Under the pieces are notes generated by a model. That model was not told the origin of the DNA. It made no database searches and saw only the letters and a program-made list of their open reading frames with translations. A DNA stretch of 64,000 bases, taken from NCBI RefSeq assembly GCF_009724685.1, contig NZ_WMEF01000004.1:186001-250000 (forward strand), given 5' to 3'. The DNA comes from Lysinibacillus cavernae. Lineage in GTDB: Bacteria > Bacillota > Bacilli > Bacillales_A > Planococcaceae. Position 1 is the stretch's first letter. Each line of letters starts with the position of its first letter. Of the stretch, positions 26,465 to 35,046 are shown in pieces. Position numbers and translations under genes: made by a program.

Positions 26465-27913
26465 ATGGAGCGTCGTACGCAGTTACGAAAATATATTCAG
26501 CGTGCAAAGTCGAGTTTAACACTTGAAAGAAGCATTCCTATTGTACAGTACGGTTTGTTTTTGGCATTGCTTACGAGTGCTTCTCTCGTTCTTATTTCAA
26601 GACTATTTGTCTGGCCGTATTATCGCCAAATAGCGATAGGCGTCTTCGTTATCATGATGGTGGCGACGATCGTTTACATATGGTGGAGACGTGTCAAAGA
26701 AAAAGAAGCTTTGCATACACTGGATCACTATTTTTCACATAATGAGTTGGTTACAGCTTTATCCTTTAAAGATGATCAAGACCCTCTTGTTCAAGCTTTA
26801 TTATCAAAAGCCATACAAAATGTTGAAAAAGCTTTTACGGAATTTAAGGCTCGAAAGAAAAAATTGTTTCGTCCCAAGGCATTTATCGGCTTATTTGTCA
26901 CAGTGGTAGTACTGGCAATTCTGTATATGTTCCCAGCAGCTACACAAATAGAAGCCATAGAGGTTGAAAAAGAGCAGGCTGTTATTGAAGATATGAAGAA
27001 GGAAGTTGCTGAACTGGAGAAAAAAGCACAAACAAAAGAAGTAAAAGAGCAATTGCAGGAACTTCAAAATACATTAAAAGAGGCTGAAACAGCAGAAGAG
27101 GCATTACGAGAGGTTGTGAAAAAGCAAAAGGAGCTAGCGCTTAAGGAGCAGCAATTAAAGGATAAGCAAACAGCTAGTCAAGATGGAGCTGCCGAAGGAC
27201 AAGGTTTATCGAAGGAAGAAGTTGAGCAGCTGAATGAGTTAGCTCAAATGCAACAAGGGCTAACAGAAAATGCAAATGCCACACAAACAGCTATGAGTAA
27301 GCTTGGTAAACCAGCAAGTAATTCCTTACAAAATGCGATTGCCAGTGCCAATAATGCAAGCAGTAACAATCAAAACAATCAACAGTCATCTGGTAATTCC
27401 AATCCAAGCAATCAGCAAGGTCAAGCAGGTCAGTCTGGTCAAAACAATGCACAAAGTGGTTCACAACAACAGAACAGTAATAGCCAAGGTCAAAGCTCAA
27501 ATCAACAAGGTAAAGGACAAGGTCAGGGTCAAGGGCAGGGACAAGGACAAGGGCAGGGACAAGGTCAAGGTCAGGGACAAGGTCAAGGACAGGGGCAAGG
27601 CTCAGGCTCAGGGCAAGGCAATGGATTTGGTCAGGGAGCAGGAAGCGGCCAAGGAAGTCGAAATTTGTTAACGACACCGAATCGGATTGGTGGGTCAAGT
27701 GAGACATCAATGGATGGTGGAGCATTAGGAGATGGTTCGCACGTATCCGAGCAACAAGGAAATGGTCCAATAACAAAGGGCTCAATTAGACCGTATGAAG
27801 AAGTTATGGGCTCTTATAAAGACAGCTATTTAGAAAGCTCGGAGCGTTTACAATTACCGAAGGATCTACAAAATGTTGTGCAATCTTATTTCACATCGAT
27901 TGAGTCGCAGTAG
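26465..27913 (+). CDS. Membrane-anchored coiled-coil protein with a Gly-Gln repeat tail
   Basis: A 482-residue protein. Two hydrophobic segments near the N-terminus (about 25-75) and a third at about 140-158 (FIGLFVTVVVLAILYMF). A Lys/Glu-rich coiled coil spans about 160-240. A long disordered part (about 270-440) rich in Asn, Gln, Ser and Gly contains about fifteen Gly-Gln repeats. The end (about 440-482, YEEVMGSYKDSYLESSERLQLPKDLQNVVQSYFTSIE) looks folded and resembles the C-terminus of DUF4175-like proteins found beside MoxR/VWA genes. The repeat could span the wall or mediate self-association; this is inference. Located between an exporter and MoxR. Confidence 0.8.
   Translation: MERRTQLRKYIQRAKSSLTLERSIPIVQYGLFLALLTSASLVLISRLFVWPYYRQIAIGVFVIMMVATIVYIWWRRVKEKEALHTLDHYFSHNELVTALSFKDDQDPLVQALLSKAIQNVEKAFTEFKARKKKLFRPKAFIGLFVTVVVLAILYMFPAATQIEAIEVEKEQAVIEDMKKEVAELEKKAQTKEVKEQLQELQNTLKEAETAEEALREVVKKQKELALKEQQLKDKQTASQDGAAEGQGLSKEEVEQLNELAQMQQGLTENANATQTAMSKLGKPASNSLQNAIASANNASSNNQNNQQSSGNSNPSNQQGQAGQSGQNNAQSGSQQQNSNSQGQSSNQQGKGQGQGQGQGQGQGQGQGQGQGQGQGQGQGSGSGQGNGFGQGAGSGQGSRNLLTTPNRIGGSSETSMDGGALGDGSHVSEQQGNGPITKGSIRPYEEVMGSYKDSYLESSERLQLPKDLQNVVQSYFTSIESQ
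27515..27605 (+). repeat. In-frame hexamer repeat GGNCAR encoding Gly-Gln
   Basis: About fifteen copies of a 6-base unit (variants of GGTCAA / GGACAG) in the coding strand. Third-base variation shows the repeat has been kept at the protein level, though slippage could change its length. Confidence 0.85.
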
Positions 27914-27924
27914 GAGGAAAAGAA

Positions 27925-28920
27925 ATGGCATTTACAGAGCAACAATATGTAGAAATGAGTAAGAAATTACAACAAGTTAAAGAAGAAATTCATCGCTTCA
28001 TAGTTGGGCAAGAAGAAGCGATTGATTATACTTTGTATGCAGTGCTAGCGGATGGTCATGCATTGTTAGAAGGTTTACCAGGTCTAGGGAAAACGATGTT
28101 AATCCGTACAATTTCTGAAGTACTTGATCTGTCGTTTTCACGTATTCAATTTACACCAGATCTTATGCCAGCAGATATAACAGGGACAAGTATGATTGAA
28201 CGTACACCCGATGGTAAACAGCAATTTACGTTTCAGCATGGGCCAATCTTTAGTCAGATGGTATTAGCTGATGAGATAAACCGTGCAACACCGAAAACAC
28301 AAAGTGCCCTGTTAGAAGCAATGGGTGAAAAAACGGTGACAATTTTAGGGGATACTAAAAAAATGGCGAAACCATTTTTCGTATTAGCGACACAAAACCC
28401 TATTGAAATGGAAGGAACATATCCATTACCTGAAGCGCAAATGGACCGTTTCCTTTGTAAAATACTTGTACCGTATCCTGAAAAAAGTGAGCTAATGGAA
28501 ATTATGAAGCGAACGACAGGCGCTCAGGAAATTACTTTACAGAAGCTCATGAATACAGAGGCTCTTATCGAAGCACAACAAATGGTGAAAGAAGTAATGG
28601 TTGCAGATGAAATGCTTGAATTTGCAACTGATCTAGTGGTGGCTACACATCCTGAAAAACCAGAGGCTCTTGACGAGGTTAAACAATATGCTATGTATGG
28701 TAGTGGTCCACGTGGCTTGCAAAGCTTAATAAAGCTAGCAAAAGCAAGAGCACTAATGAATGGACGTTTCCATGTTTCTGTAGCTGATATTAAATCTGTT
28801 GCAAAACCAGTTTTACGTCATCGAATGCTGCTGAACTATGAAGGGGAGGCTTCAGGGAAAACAGCAGATGATGTGATTGATGTCATTTTAGAAAAAATCC
28901 AGCAAGGTGTTAGTAAGTGA
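27925..28920 (+). CDS. MoxR-type AAA+ ATPase
   Basis: A 331-residue ATPase. Walker A GLPGLGKT, RIQFTPDLMPADITGT, Walker B ADEINRATPKTQSALLEAMGE, sensor 1 ATQNPIEMEGTYPLPEAQMDRF and sensor 2 GSGPRGLQSL are all standard for MoxR. MoxR proteins act as chaperones for VWA-domain partners, matched here by the next three genes. The last codons overlap the GTG of the DUF58 gene by 4 bases. Confidence 0.95.
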   Translation: MAFTEQQYVEMSKKLQQVKEEIHRFIVGQEEAIDYTLYAVLADGHALLEGLPGLGKTMLIRTISEVLDLSFSRIQFTPDLMPADITGTSMIERTPDGKQQFTFQHGPIFSQMVLADEINRATPKTQSALLEAMGEKTVTILGDTKKMAKPFFVLATQNPIEMEGTYPLPEAQMDRFLCKILVPYPEKSELMEIMKRTTGAQEITLQKLMNTEALIEAQQMVKEVMVADEMLEFATDLVVATHPEKPEALDEVKQYAMYGSGPRGLQSLIKLAKARALMNGRFHVSVADIKSVAKPVLRHRMLLNYEGEASGKTADDVIDVILEKIQQGVSK

Positions 28921-29792
28921 CAGTAAAATACTTATTGCCCGAAGACTGGTTAGCGAAAATCAGTCGCTTTCAAGTAGCGACGTCCTCCAAACTACGCGGG
29001 CAGCACAAGGGCTCGCATCGTTCACAACGCTTCGGCGCTTCACTCGATTTCTCGGATTTTCGAGAATACCATTTAGGTGATGATGTACGTCAAGTAGATT
29101 GGAACGTCTTTGCGCGAACGGATAAATACTTTATTAAAAGATTTTTAGACGAGCAAGAGATGCGTGTACACATTTTACTAGATGCTACCAAATCTATGGG
29201 AGAGGATGCAAAGTGGTTATTCGCTCGCCAAATCGTGGCATCCCTAGGTTTAATGGTACTAGGTCGAGATGATCGTTTGTCTTTTTCATTTGTCCAAGAT
29301 GAAGTGAAACCACCATTTCGACGTAAGGGTGCAATGTATCGCCGTGCCTTTTTACAGGTAATAACAGATATAGAGAAAGCGAGCTATTCAAATAGTTTTG
29401 CCCAAGGTGCATTAAAAGCTTTACCTAAAGATAGTACAGTGTTATTCATTGTCACAGATGGGTTAGAGCCAATTGAGGAATGGGAACAGATGTTAAAAAG
29501 GCTACCACGTTACGCTGGAGATGTTCGCATTGTACAAATTGTTACACAAGAAGAACTGTCACCAAATTATTCGGGTGACGTTCGCCTTCTTGACCGTGAA
29601 ACAGATAATGACGTCAATGTGACGATGTCCTCTAAAGTACTAGAAACCTACCATGCAAGAAGGTTATTACATGAAGAACAATTTGAAGCCATTTGTCGTC
29701 GCTTTGGCGTTCGAAAATTACAATTGAAAGTGGAAGATGGATTGCAACATGCGATCTTCCAGCAATTATTAAAAGCACATTGGATTAGGTGA
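28917..29792 (+). CDS. DUF58 family protein
   Basis: A 291-residue protein that starts with GTG. The DUF58 signature is complete: GASLDFSDFREYHLGDDVRQVDWNVFARTDKYFIKRF. A VWA-like core follows (HILLDATKSMGEDAK, then FIVTDGLEP) in which the metal site DxSxS reads DATKS. No membrane segment is seen. DUF58 proteins almost always sit beside MoxR, and are thought to link the ATPase to envelope VWA proteins. Confidence 0.92.
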   Translation: MTVKYLLPEDWLAKISRFQVATSSKLRGQHKGSHRSQRFGASLDFSDFREYHLGDDVRQVDWNVFARTDKYFIKRFLDEQEMRVHILLDATKSMGEDAKWLFARQIVASLGLMVLGRDDRLSFSFVQDEVKPPFRRKGAMYRRAFLQVITDIEKASYSNSFAQGALKALPKDSTVLFIVTDGLEPIEEWEQMLKRLPRYAGDVRIVQIVTQEELSPNYSGDVRLLDRETDNDVNVTMSSKVLETYHARRLLHEEQFEAICRRFGVRKLQLKVEDGLQHAIFQQLLKAHWIR

Positions 29793-29803
29793 GGTGAGCC
29801 GTA

Positions 29804-31549
29804 TTGGGCTTTAGTCAAATTATGTTTAGCTGGACGGCCATCATCCCGGTCATTGTCCTACTCTATTATTTCTTTCGTAAAAAATACACGGATCAAACTG
29901 TCTCCTCAACACTTTTCTGGTCTGAGATTATGCAGGAAACACGTGTATCACCTTATTTGAAGCATTTACAAAAAAATGCTTTACTCTATTTACAACTACT
30001 AGCATTGCTAATGCTTGTATTAGCACTCATGAATCCATATGTGAAAAAATCAACTATTGTTGGTGCACAGACAATTTTCATTGTAGATACTTCAGCTACG
30101 ATGTTGGCAGGCAAAGGTCAATCAACCTTTGATACACATAAACAGGAAATGTTGACGTTGATGGATGAATTGAATGGCAGACCAGTCACATTGATTACAA
30201 CTGGTGCTGCACCAAAAGCCGTATTACAGCAAGAAACAAATACTAAAGAAATTGAAAAAGCTATTGAAGATTTACAAGTAACCTATGAAACAGCTGAAAT
30301 GAATAAGGCGCTTGATATAGCCCAAGCATTTGTTGGAGATACACCAACTTCTATCTACGTCTTTACGGATACACTTGATAAAAAACAATTACCAATGGAC
30401 AAAGATTCTGTGAAATGGCTAGTAAGAGGTGCAGCAAAGGATTTAACAAATATCGCCATTACACGCTTTGCTGCTACAACAGATGGACAGGTTACGATGG
30501 CACTTGTGCAGCTTCATAATGATACAAATGTTGAGCAAAAGGTCACATTAGCTTTACAAAATGCAGAGGGTGAAAAGGTAGTAGCAGAGAGTGTCATTGT
30601 GCCTCCAAATGAAGCTATTACAAAGACATTTAAAGATTTGCCATTAGATAAATCGATGACAGCTCTTATTGATGTGAAAGATGATTATGCCATCGACAAT
30701 CAACAAACTGTTTTACTACAAACGGCAACTTCAGAAATTGTTGTTGATCAAGGCATGCATCAACTGATACAAAAAGGATTTCAAACAGTTAGTAGTGGCG
30801 TGAAAATCGTTCCTTCTTTGCAGGTAGCTGACAATCAGGATGCTACGGTCATTACAAATCAAACAGCTTTATTGAAAAAGATGGAGAAACCTCTTGTATT
30901 ATTTGGTCGTGATGATGCAGAAAAAGTGGAGACAAGTGGAACGGTAAGTACTACAAGTGACGCTTTATTTGCTTTTAGCGAACTAAAGGATGTTTATGTT
31001 AGTGCTGTTTATCCTGGATTTTCAACATACCAAACCATTGCGACTATTGGAGACGAGCCGTTCATACAACGTTCTCCTAAAGGTGATATCGTTGTATTAG
31101 CGGATATTGCTGATACGGATTGGCCATTACATCCATCATTCCCGTTATTTTTATGGAGTACTGAGCAGCAGTTATCAGAAGCAGTTGGTTCACTTGGTAT
31201 TTTTACACCAAATGAACAACGTGCAGTAGCTTTAGCCCAAGGAGACTGGAGCGTTTATTCACAAGAAGAGGAGTTTCTATCATCTGTTACGATGGGCATG
31301 CTAGCTGCGCCAAAACAACCAGGCATTTATATGGTACGTTCAAATAATGAAGAAAAACATTTTATTGTGCAATTGCAAGCACAAGAACGTGTCATTGAAG
31401 AGGGAACAAGCTATACACTAGGCGACATTCCTACCATTGGAAAGGAAGGGACTTCAAAGGCTTCTTTCGTACCTTGGCTAATTCTTATTATCTTAGTATT
31501 ACTTGTTTCAGAGTGGGAGGTGCAACGACGTCGTGGATTTACGAATTGA
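29804..31549 (+). CDS. BatA-like VWA membrane protein
   Basis: A 581-residue protein. An N-terminal membrane anchor (about 5-22), a second segment (about 58-76), a VWA domain from about 85 with the metal site DTSAT in TIFIVDTSATM, a long extracellular region, and a C-terminal helix (FVPWLILIILVLLVSEW). This layout is that of BatA/aerotolerance-type proteins that accompany MoxR. TTG start with GAGGTGA upstream. The next gene begins inside its last 17 bases. Confidence 0.85.
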   Translation: MGFSQIMFSWTAIIPVIVLLYYFFRKKYTDQTVSSTLFWSEIMQETRVSPYLKHLQKNALLYLQLLALLMLVLALMNPYVKKSTIVGAQTIFIVDTSATMLAGKGQSTFDTHKQEMLTLMDELNGRPVTLITTGAAPKAVLQQETNTKEIEKAIEDLQVTYETAEMNKALDIAQAFVGDTPTSIYVFTDTLDKKQLPMDKDSVKWLVRGAAKDLTNIAITRFAATTDGQVTMALVQLHNDTNVEQKVTLALQNAEGEKVVAESVIVPPNEAITKTFKDLPLDKSMTALIDVKDDYAIDNQQTVLLQTATSEIVVDQGMHQLIQKGFQTVSSGVKIVPSLQVADNQDATVITNQTALLKKMEKPLVLFGRDDAEKVETSGTVSTTSDALFAFSELKDVYVSAVYPGFSTYQTIATIGDEPFIQRSPKGDIVVLADIADTDWPLHPSFPLFLWSTEQQLSEAVGSLGIFTPNEQRAVALAQGDWSVYSQEEEFLSSVTMGMLAAPKQPGIYMVRSNNEEKHFIVQLQAQERVIEEGTSYTLGDIPTIGKEGTSKASFVPWLILIILVLLVSEWEVQRRRGFTN

Positions 31550-34130
31550 TATGCCATTAGTATTGTTGCTATTGCTTCCATTACTTTTGTATTTTGGATG
31601 GACTTACTTTCGTGAACGGCAACGACTCAAAAAGAGTCATATCGTTGTCCTTGCTATTCGCATAGTGGCAGTTGGCTGTTTAGTTTTTGCACTTGCAGGT
31701 CCATATCTATTACTACCTATAAAAGAAGAGCAGATCGTATATTTGCTAGACCGTTCTGCTTCCATGAATGGTACAGAAGATGAGATGGTTCAGTTTATAC
31801 AGGAAAGTCTACAATCGAAAAAGGATCCACAGCTTGCAGGGGTGTATTCATTTTCCTCTACTTTACAAACAGAAGCCATATTGTCAAAAACATTAAAAGA
31901 CGTACCAAAGCTTACAGAAATAAAGGCTACAGATCAAACCAATATTGAACAAAGTCTACAGCTAGCAACAGGTATTGTTGATCCGAAAAAAGCAACTCGT
32001 CTTGTGCTTTTAACAGATGGCAATGAGACAAAAGGAGATGCTTTAGAATTTACCACGAAGTTTAAAGGATCGAATATTAGTGTAGATGTTGTGCCTTTTA
32101 GTCAACCAATTGTCAATGATGTTTCGCTAAAAAGCTTTGTATCCCCTCAGGTTGCTTATGTAGGAGAGCAGCAACAATTAGTAACTGAAATTCATGCTAC
32201 AACTGCAGGTCAAGGCGAGCTGTTATTATATGAAAATGATGAGCTGATTCACCGCGAGGCAGTTGAGCTTACTGAAGGCACGAATGTGTTTACCTATAAA
32301 CATGCAGCCACTGCTGAAGGGCTTGTAAAATATGAGGCAGTTGTTCAAGTAGGGCAGGATGCTATTTTCGAAAACAATAAGTTAACAAGTGTCACAATGG
32401 TACAAAGCGAACCACATTTACTCATTGTCAATGGTTATGAAACAGCATCACCTATCGCAGCAGCACTTGGTAATCAATCGATTGCCTATGATGTTGTAGA
32501 GGCTAAAAGTCTACCAAATGAACTGTCCAGCTATTTGCAATATAATGCTATCATTTTTGATAATGTGCCTGGTCACTTGGTCGGTGAGGCTAAAATGAGT
32601 GTTATTGAGCAAGCAGTAAAGAACTTTGGTGTTGGTTTCACCATGGTGGGTGGAGAGAATAGCTTTGGTTTAGGTGGCTATTTCAAAACGCCAATTGAAA
32701 CATTATTACCTGTGGAAATGGAAATTAAGGGAAAAGAGCAATTACCATCATTAGGGTTAGTCATTGTGCTTGACCGTTCTGGTAGTATGCAAGGATCAAA
32801 GCTAGAGCTTGCCAAGGAAGCAGCTGCACGTTCTGTTGAAATGTTGCGAGATGAAGATACATTAGGGTTTATCGCCTTTGATGATCGTCCTTGGGAAATT
32901 ATAGAGACTGGGCCTCTTAGCAGTAAAGAAGAAGCAGTAGATACCATTTTATCGGTAACACCAGGTGGTGGAACAGAGATTTATAGTTCGCTTGCGAAAG
33001 CCTATGAAAACCTCGAAGATTTAAAGCTGCAACGTAAGCATATTATTCTCTTAACGGATGGGCAATCACAATCAGGGAATTACGAGGATTTAATTGCTGA
33101 AGGAAAAGATAACGGTATAACATTATCAACAGTAGCTATTGGGCAGGATGCAGACGCTAACTTACTAGAAGCACTGAGTGACATGGGCAGTGGTCGTTTC
33201 TATGATGTTATAGATGAGCAGGCCATTCCTTCCATTTTATCTCGTGAAACGGCTATGATTTCCCGCACCTACATTGAAGATAATCCATTTTATCCAGCTA
33301 TTTATAATGCTGCGGGATGGAATGCGCTATTTGCCAATGGCGTTCCTCAAATGAATGCTTATATTGGAACAACGGCAAAACAAGGTGCTACAGTGATCGC
33401 AGAAAGTGAGAAGGAAGATCCAGTGTTAGCACAGTGGCAGTATGGTCTTGGTAAAACTTTCGCCTTTACTTCAGATTCAACAGGTAAGTGGGCAGGGGAT
33501 TGGGCAAGATGGCAGGACTGGGGAACATTTTGGCAAACACTTATTTCCCAAATGCTCCCAAGCTATAATGATGTTGCCTATGATGTTAGATTAGAATCAG
33601 ATGGTTCATTTATGATTACTGATCCTACAAATGAAGCAGCATTTTTAGATATTGTAGCGGTTAATGAAGCAGGGGAAGAACTAGAGACACAGTTTGAAAC
33701 CATTTCCGCTTCTCAAGTTCGAGCAGTAGTACAGGCAGAACCTGGACTAATTTTCTTCCGTATAGCTGATGACAAGCAGGCCATTTACCAGGCGGGATTA
33801 AGTGTTCCTTATAGCGCCGAATATGAACTACTTCCTGTTAATGATCAACTGGTAGAAAAACTAACCCAACAAACTGGTGGTGCAATGTTAAAAGAACCAC
33901 AAGATGTTTTTCGTGATTTTACCAAAAAAGGAGCAGACCGCCAAAATATTGCTACATGGCTACTTCTAGCAGCTATGCTTCTATTCTTTATCGATATAAC
34001 ATTAAGACGTTTTGGATGGAATTTCCTAGCTAAACCAAAGAAACAGGAGCAGTTGGTTGAGGAAAAACCTGTACAGGCAGAAGATACGAATGTTGCACAA
34101 TTATTAAAGGGTATGAAAAAACGATCATAA
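31533..34130 (+). CDS. Large VWA/amidotransferase-like membrane protein
   Basis: A protein of about 865 residues. Two N-terminal membrane segments are followed by a first VWA domain (YLLDRSASMNGTEDE; LVLLTDGNET). An amidotransferase-like fold (about 280-395, LLIVNGYETASPIAAAL and MVGGENSFGLGGY) leads into a second VWA domain with an intact MIDAS motif at Asp414 (VLDRSGSMQG; LTDGQSQSGN). A C-terminal membrane helix (WLLLAAMLLFFIDITLRRFGW) ends it. I chose the GTG at 31533, 9 bases after GGAGGTG; the longer frame to 31503 has no ribosome-binding site. Last gene of the operon. Confidence 0.85.
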   Translation: MDLRIDMPLVLLLLLPLLLYFGWTYFRERQRLKKSHIVVLAIRIVAVGCLVFALAGPYLLLPIKEEQIVYLLDRSASMNGTEDEMVQFIQESLQSKKDPQLAGVYSFSSTLQTEAILSKTLKDVPKLTEIKATDQTNIEQSLQLATGIVDPKKATRLVLLTDGNETKGDALEFTTKFKGSNISVDVVPFSQPIVNDVSLKSFVSPQVAYVGEQQQLVTEIHATTAGQGELLLYENDELIHREAVELTEGTNVFTYKHAATAEGLVKYEAVVQVGQDAIFENNKLTSVTMVQSEPHLLIVNGYETASPIAAALGNQSIAYDVVEAKSLPNELSSYLQYNAIIFDNVPGHLVGEAKMSVIEQAVKNFGVGFTMVGGENSFGLGGYFKTPIETLLPVEMEIKGKEQLPSLGLVIVLDRSGSMQGSKLELAKEAAARSVEMLRDEDTLGFIAFDDRPWEIIETGPLSSKEEAVDTILSVTPGGGTEIYSSLAKAYENLEDLKLQRKHIILLTDGQSQSGNYEDLIAEGKDNGITLSTVAIGQDADANLLEALSDMGSGRFYDVIDEQAIPSILSRETAMISRTYIEDNPFYPAIYNAAGWNALFANGVPQMNAYIGTTAKQGATVIAESEKEDPVLAQWQYGLGKTFAFTSDSTGKWAGDWARWQDWGTFWQTLISQMLPSYNDVAYDVRLESDGSFMITDPTNEAAFLDIVAVNEAGEELETQFETISASQVRAVVQAEPGLIFFRIADDKQAIYQAGLSVPYSAEYELLPVNDQLVEKLTQQTGGAMLKEPQDVFRDFTKKGADRQNIATWLLLAAMLLFFIDITLRRFGWNFLAKPKKQEQLVEEKPVQAEDTNVAQLLKGMKKRS

Positions 34131-34139
34131 TATGGTAGA

Positions 34140-34176
34140 AGCAGTGCAAAATGTAACGGTTTTGCACTGCTTTATT
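34140..34176 (+). terminator. Terminator of the ABC-MoxR-VWA operon
   Basis: AGCAGTGCAAAA and TTTTGCACTGCT with a short loop and T-rich tail. Confidence 0.8.
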
Positions 34177-34279
34177 GTATTAATTGGGGAAGCTGTATTG
34201 ATAGAGATAAAAGGGAAACAAAGTGAACAAAAAGTGTGACTTTCGTTCAAGATAAAGAAGGAAACCTCTTTTGACCTAC

Positions 34280-34780
34280 TCAATAAAGTGATGATTTAAA
34301 ATGCTTTACTAACACTGTTTTTCGCAAACTGCTAGCAACGGCAACACCTAAAATAGCCCCGACCGTACTTGAGGTTAAAAAGGCTGGCATGAAAAATAAT
34401 GCAGCTACCGATGTCCCTATTAGTAACTTTGCATACGGCACTGCAATGAGTGAAGCAAGAATACCTGTTCCGACAACTTCGCCAATACCAGCTAACCACA
34501 TTTTATGGCTGTATTTATAGGTAAGAGCAGCACATAATGCGCCAATGACACTTCCCGGGATAGCTAATAAAGAGCCCGTCCCAGTAAGAATACGGATGAT
34601 GGCAGTGAGAAAGGCAACTACAATTGTTGGTACAGGCCCTAGAATAATTGCACCTATCACGTTAATAGCATGTTGAACAGGGTAGGCACGTGCGATCCCG
34701 GTCGGTATGGATATGAAGGTAGAGCCTGCAACGGCAATGGCTATTAATAAAGCCATGACTGTTAATTTACGAATTGACAT
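34280..34780 (-). CDS. thiW: ThiW, thiazole-precursor ECF transporter S component
   Basis: A 166-residue membrane protein with five or six hydrophobic helices. RKLTVMALLIAIAVAGSTFISIP, RAYPVQHAINVIGAIILGP and GTGSLLAIPGSVIGALCAALTY match ThiW, the substrate-binding S component thought to import hydroxyethylthiazole with a shared ECF module. It lies behind a TPP riboswitch and terminator, which strongly supports a thiamine role. No ECF A or T genes are near, as expected for a group II S component. The ATG at 34780 is used (AAGGAG 8 bases upstream); the GTG at 34789 overlaps that site. Confidence 0.9.
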   Translation of the reverse strand: MSIRKLTVMALLIAIAVAGSTFISIPTGIARAYPVQHAINVIGAIILGPVPTIVVAFLTAIIRILTGTGSLLAIPGSVIGALCAALTYKYSHKMWLAGIGEVVGTGILASLIAVPYAKLLIGTSVAALFFMPAFLTSSTVGAILGVAVASSLRKTVLVKHFKSSLY

Positions 34781-34819
34781 GAAGTTCACTCCTTTTGATA
34801 ATGCTCACTAGAAAAAATA

Positions 34820-34857
34820 AAAAGACCGCTTCCTTTAAACAATAGGAAGCGGTCTTG
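34820..34857 (-). terminator. Riboswitch-controlled terminator ahead of thiW
   Basis: The perfect 13-bp stem AAGACCGCTTCCT / AGGAAGCGGTCTT, with a T run on the minus strand, lies between the TPP aptamer and the thiW start. Confidence 0.85.
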
Positions 34858-34883
34858 CATATACAATGAAAATAGCAAGTAGC

Positions 34884-34976
34884 GCCACTTCCCTCCGCTA
34901 GTATGAACTAGATCAGGTTCAAAGGGTCCGTATATGAACATATACATCTCAGCCTTTTAAAGGCTCCCCTAGTGGT
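34884..34976 (-). ncRNA. TPP riboswitch (THI element)
   Basis: Read on the minus strand it has the conserved blocks in order: CTAGGGGAGCC, GCTGAGAT, GACCCTTTGAACCTGAT, ACTAGCGGAGGGAAGTGG. When thiamine pyrophosphate binds, the downstream terminator would form and thiW would be turned off. All sensor-helix and pyrophosphate-helix blocks look intact. Confidence 0.95.
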
Positions 34977-35046
34977 TAATAGCATTCAATTTAGTTGACC
35001 AACTTTAATGTAACATACGGCTAAAAATAGTCAATGATTTTTCAGA

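Noticed and set aside
27515..27605. Regular short repeats as a possible CRISPR array
   Set aside because: Unit is six bases, contiguous, with no spacers, and lies in a coding frame.
27291..27785. Long antisense open frame across the Gly-Gln repeat
   Set aside because: The repeat lacks stop codons in several frames; the product is a Leu/Asp/Val repeat artefact and has no ribosome-binding site.
22282..34130. MoxR-VWA operon as a known phage-defence system
   Set aside because: No nuclease, protease-effector or retron/ternary-type gene is present; envelope assembly explains the membrane and secreted proteins better.
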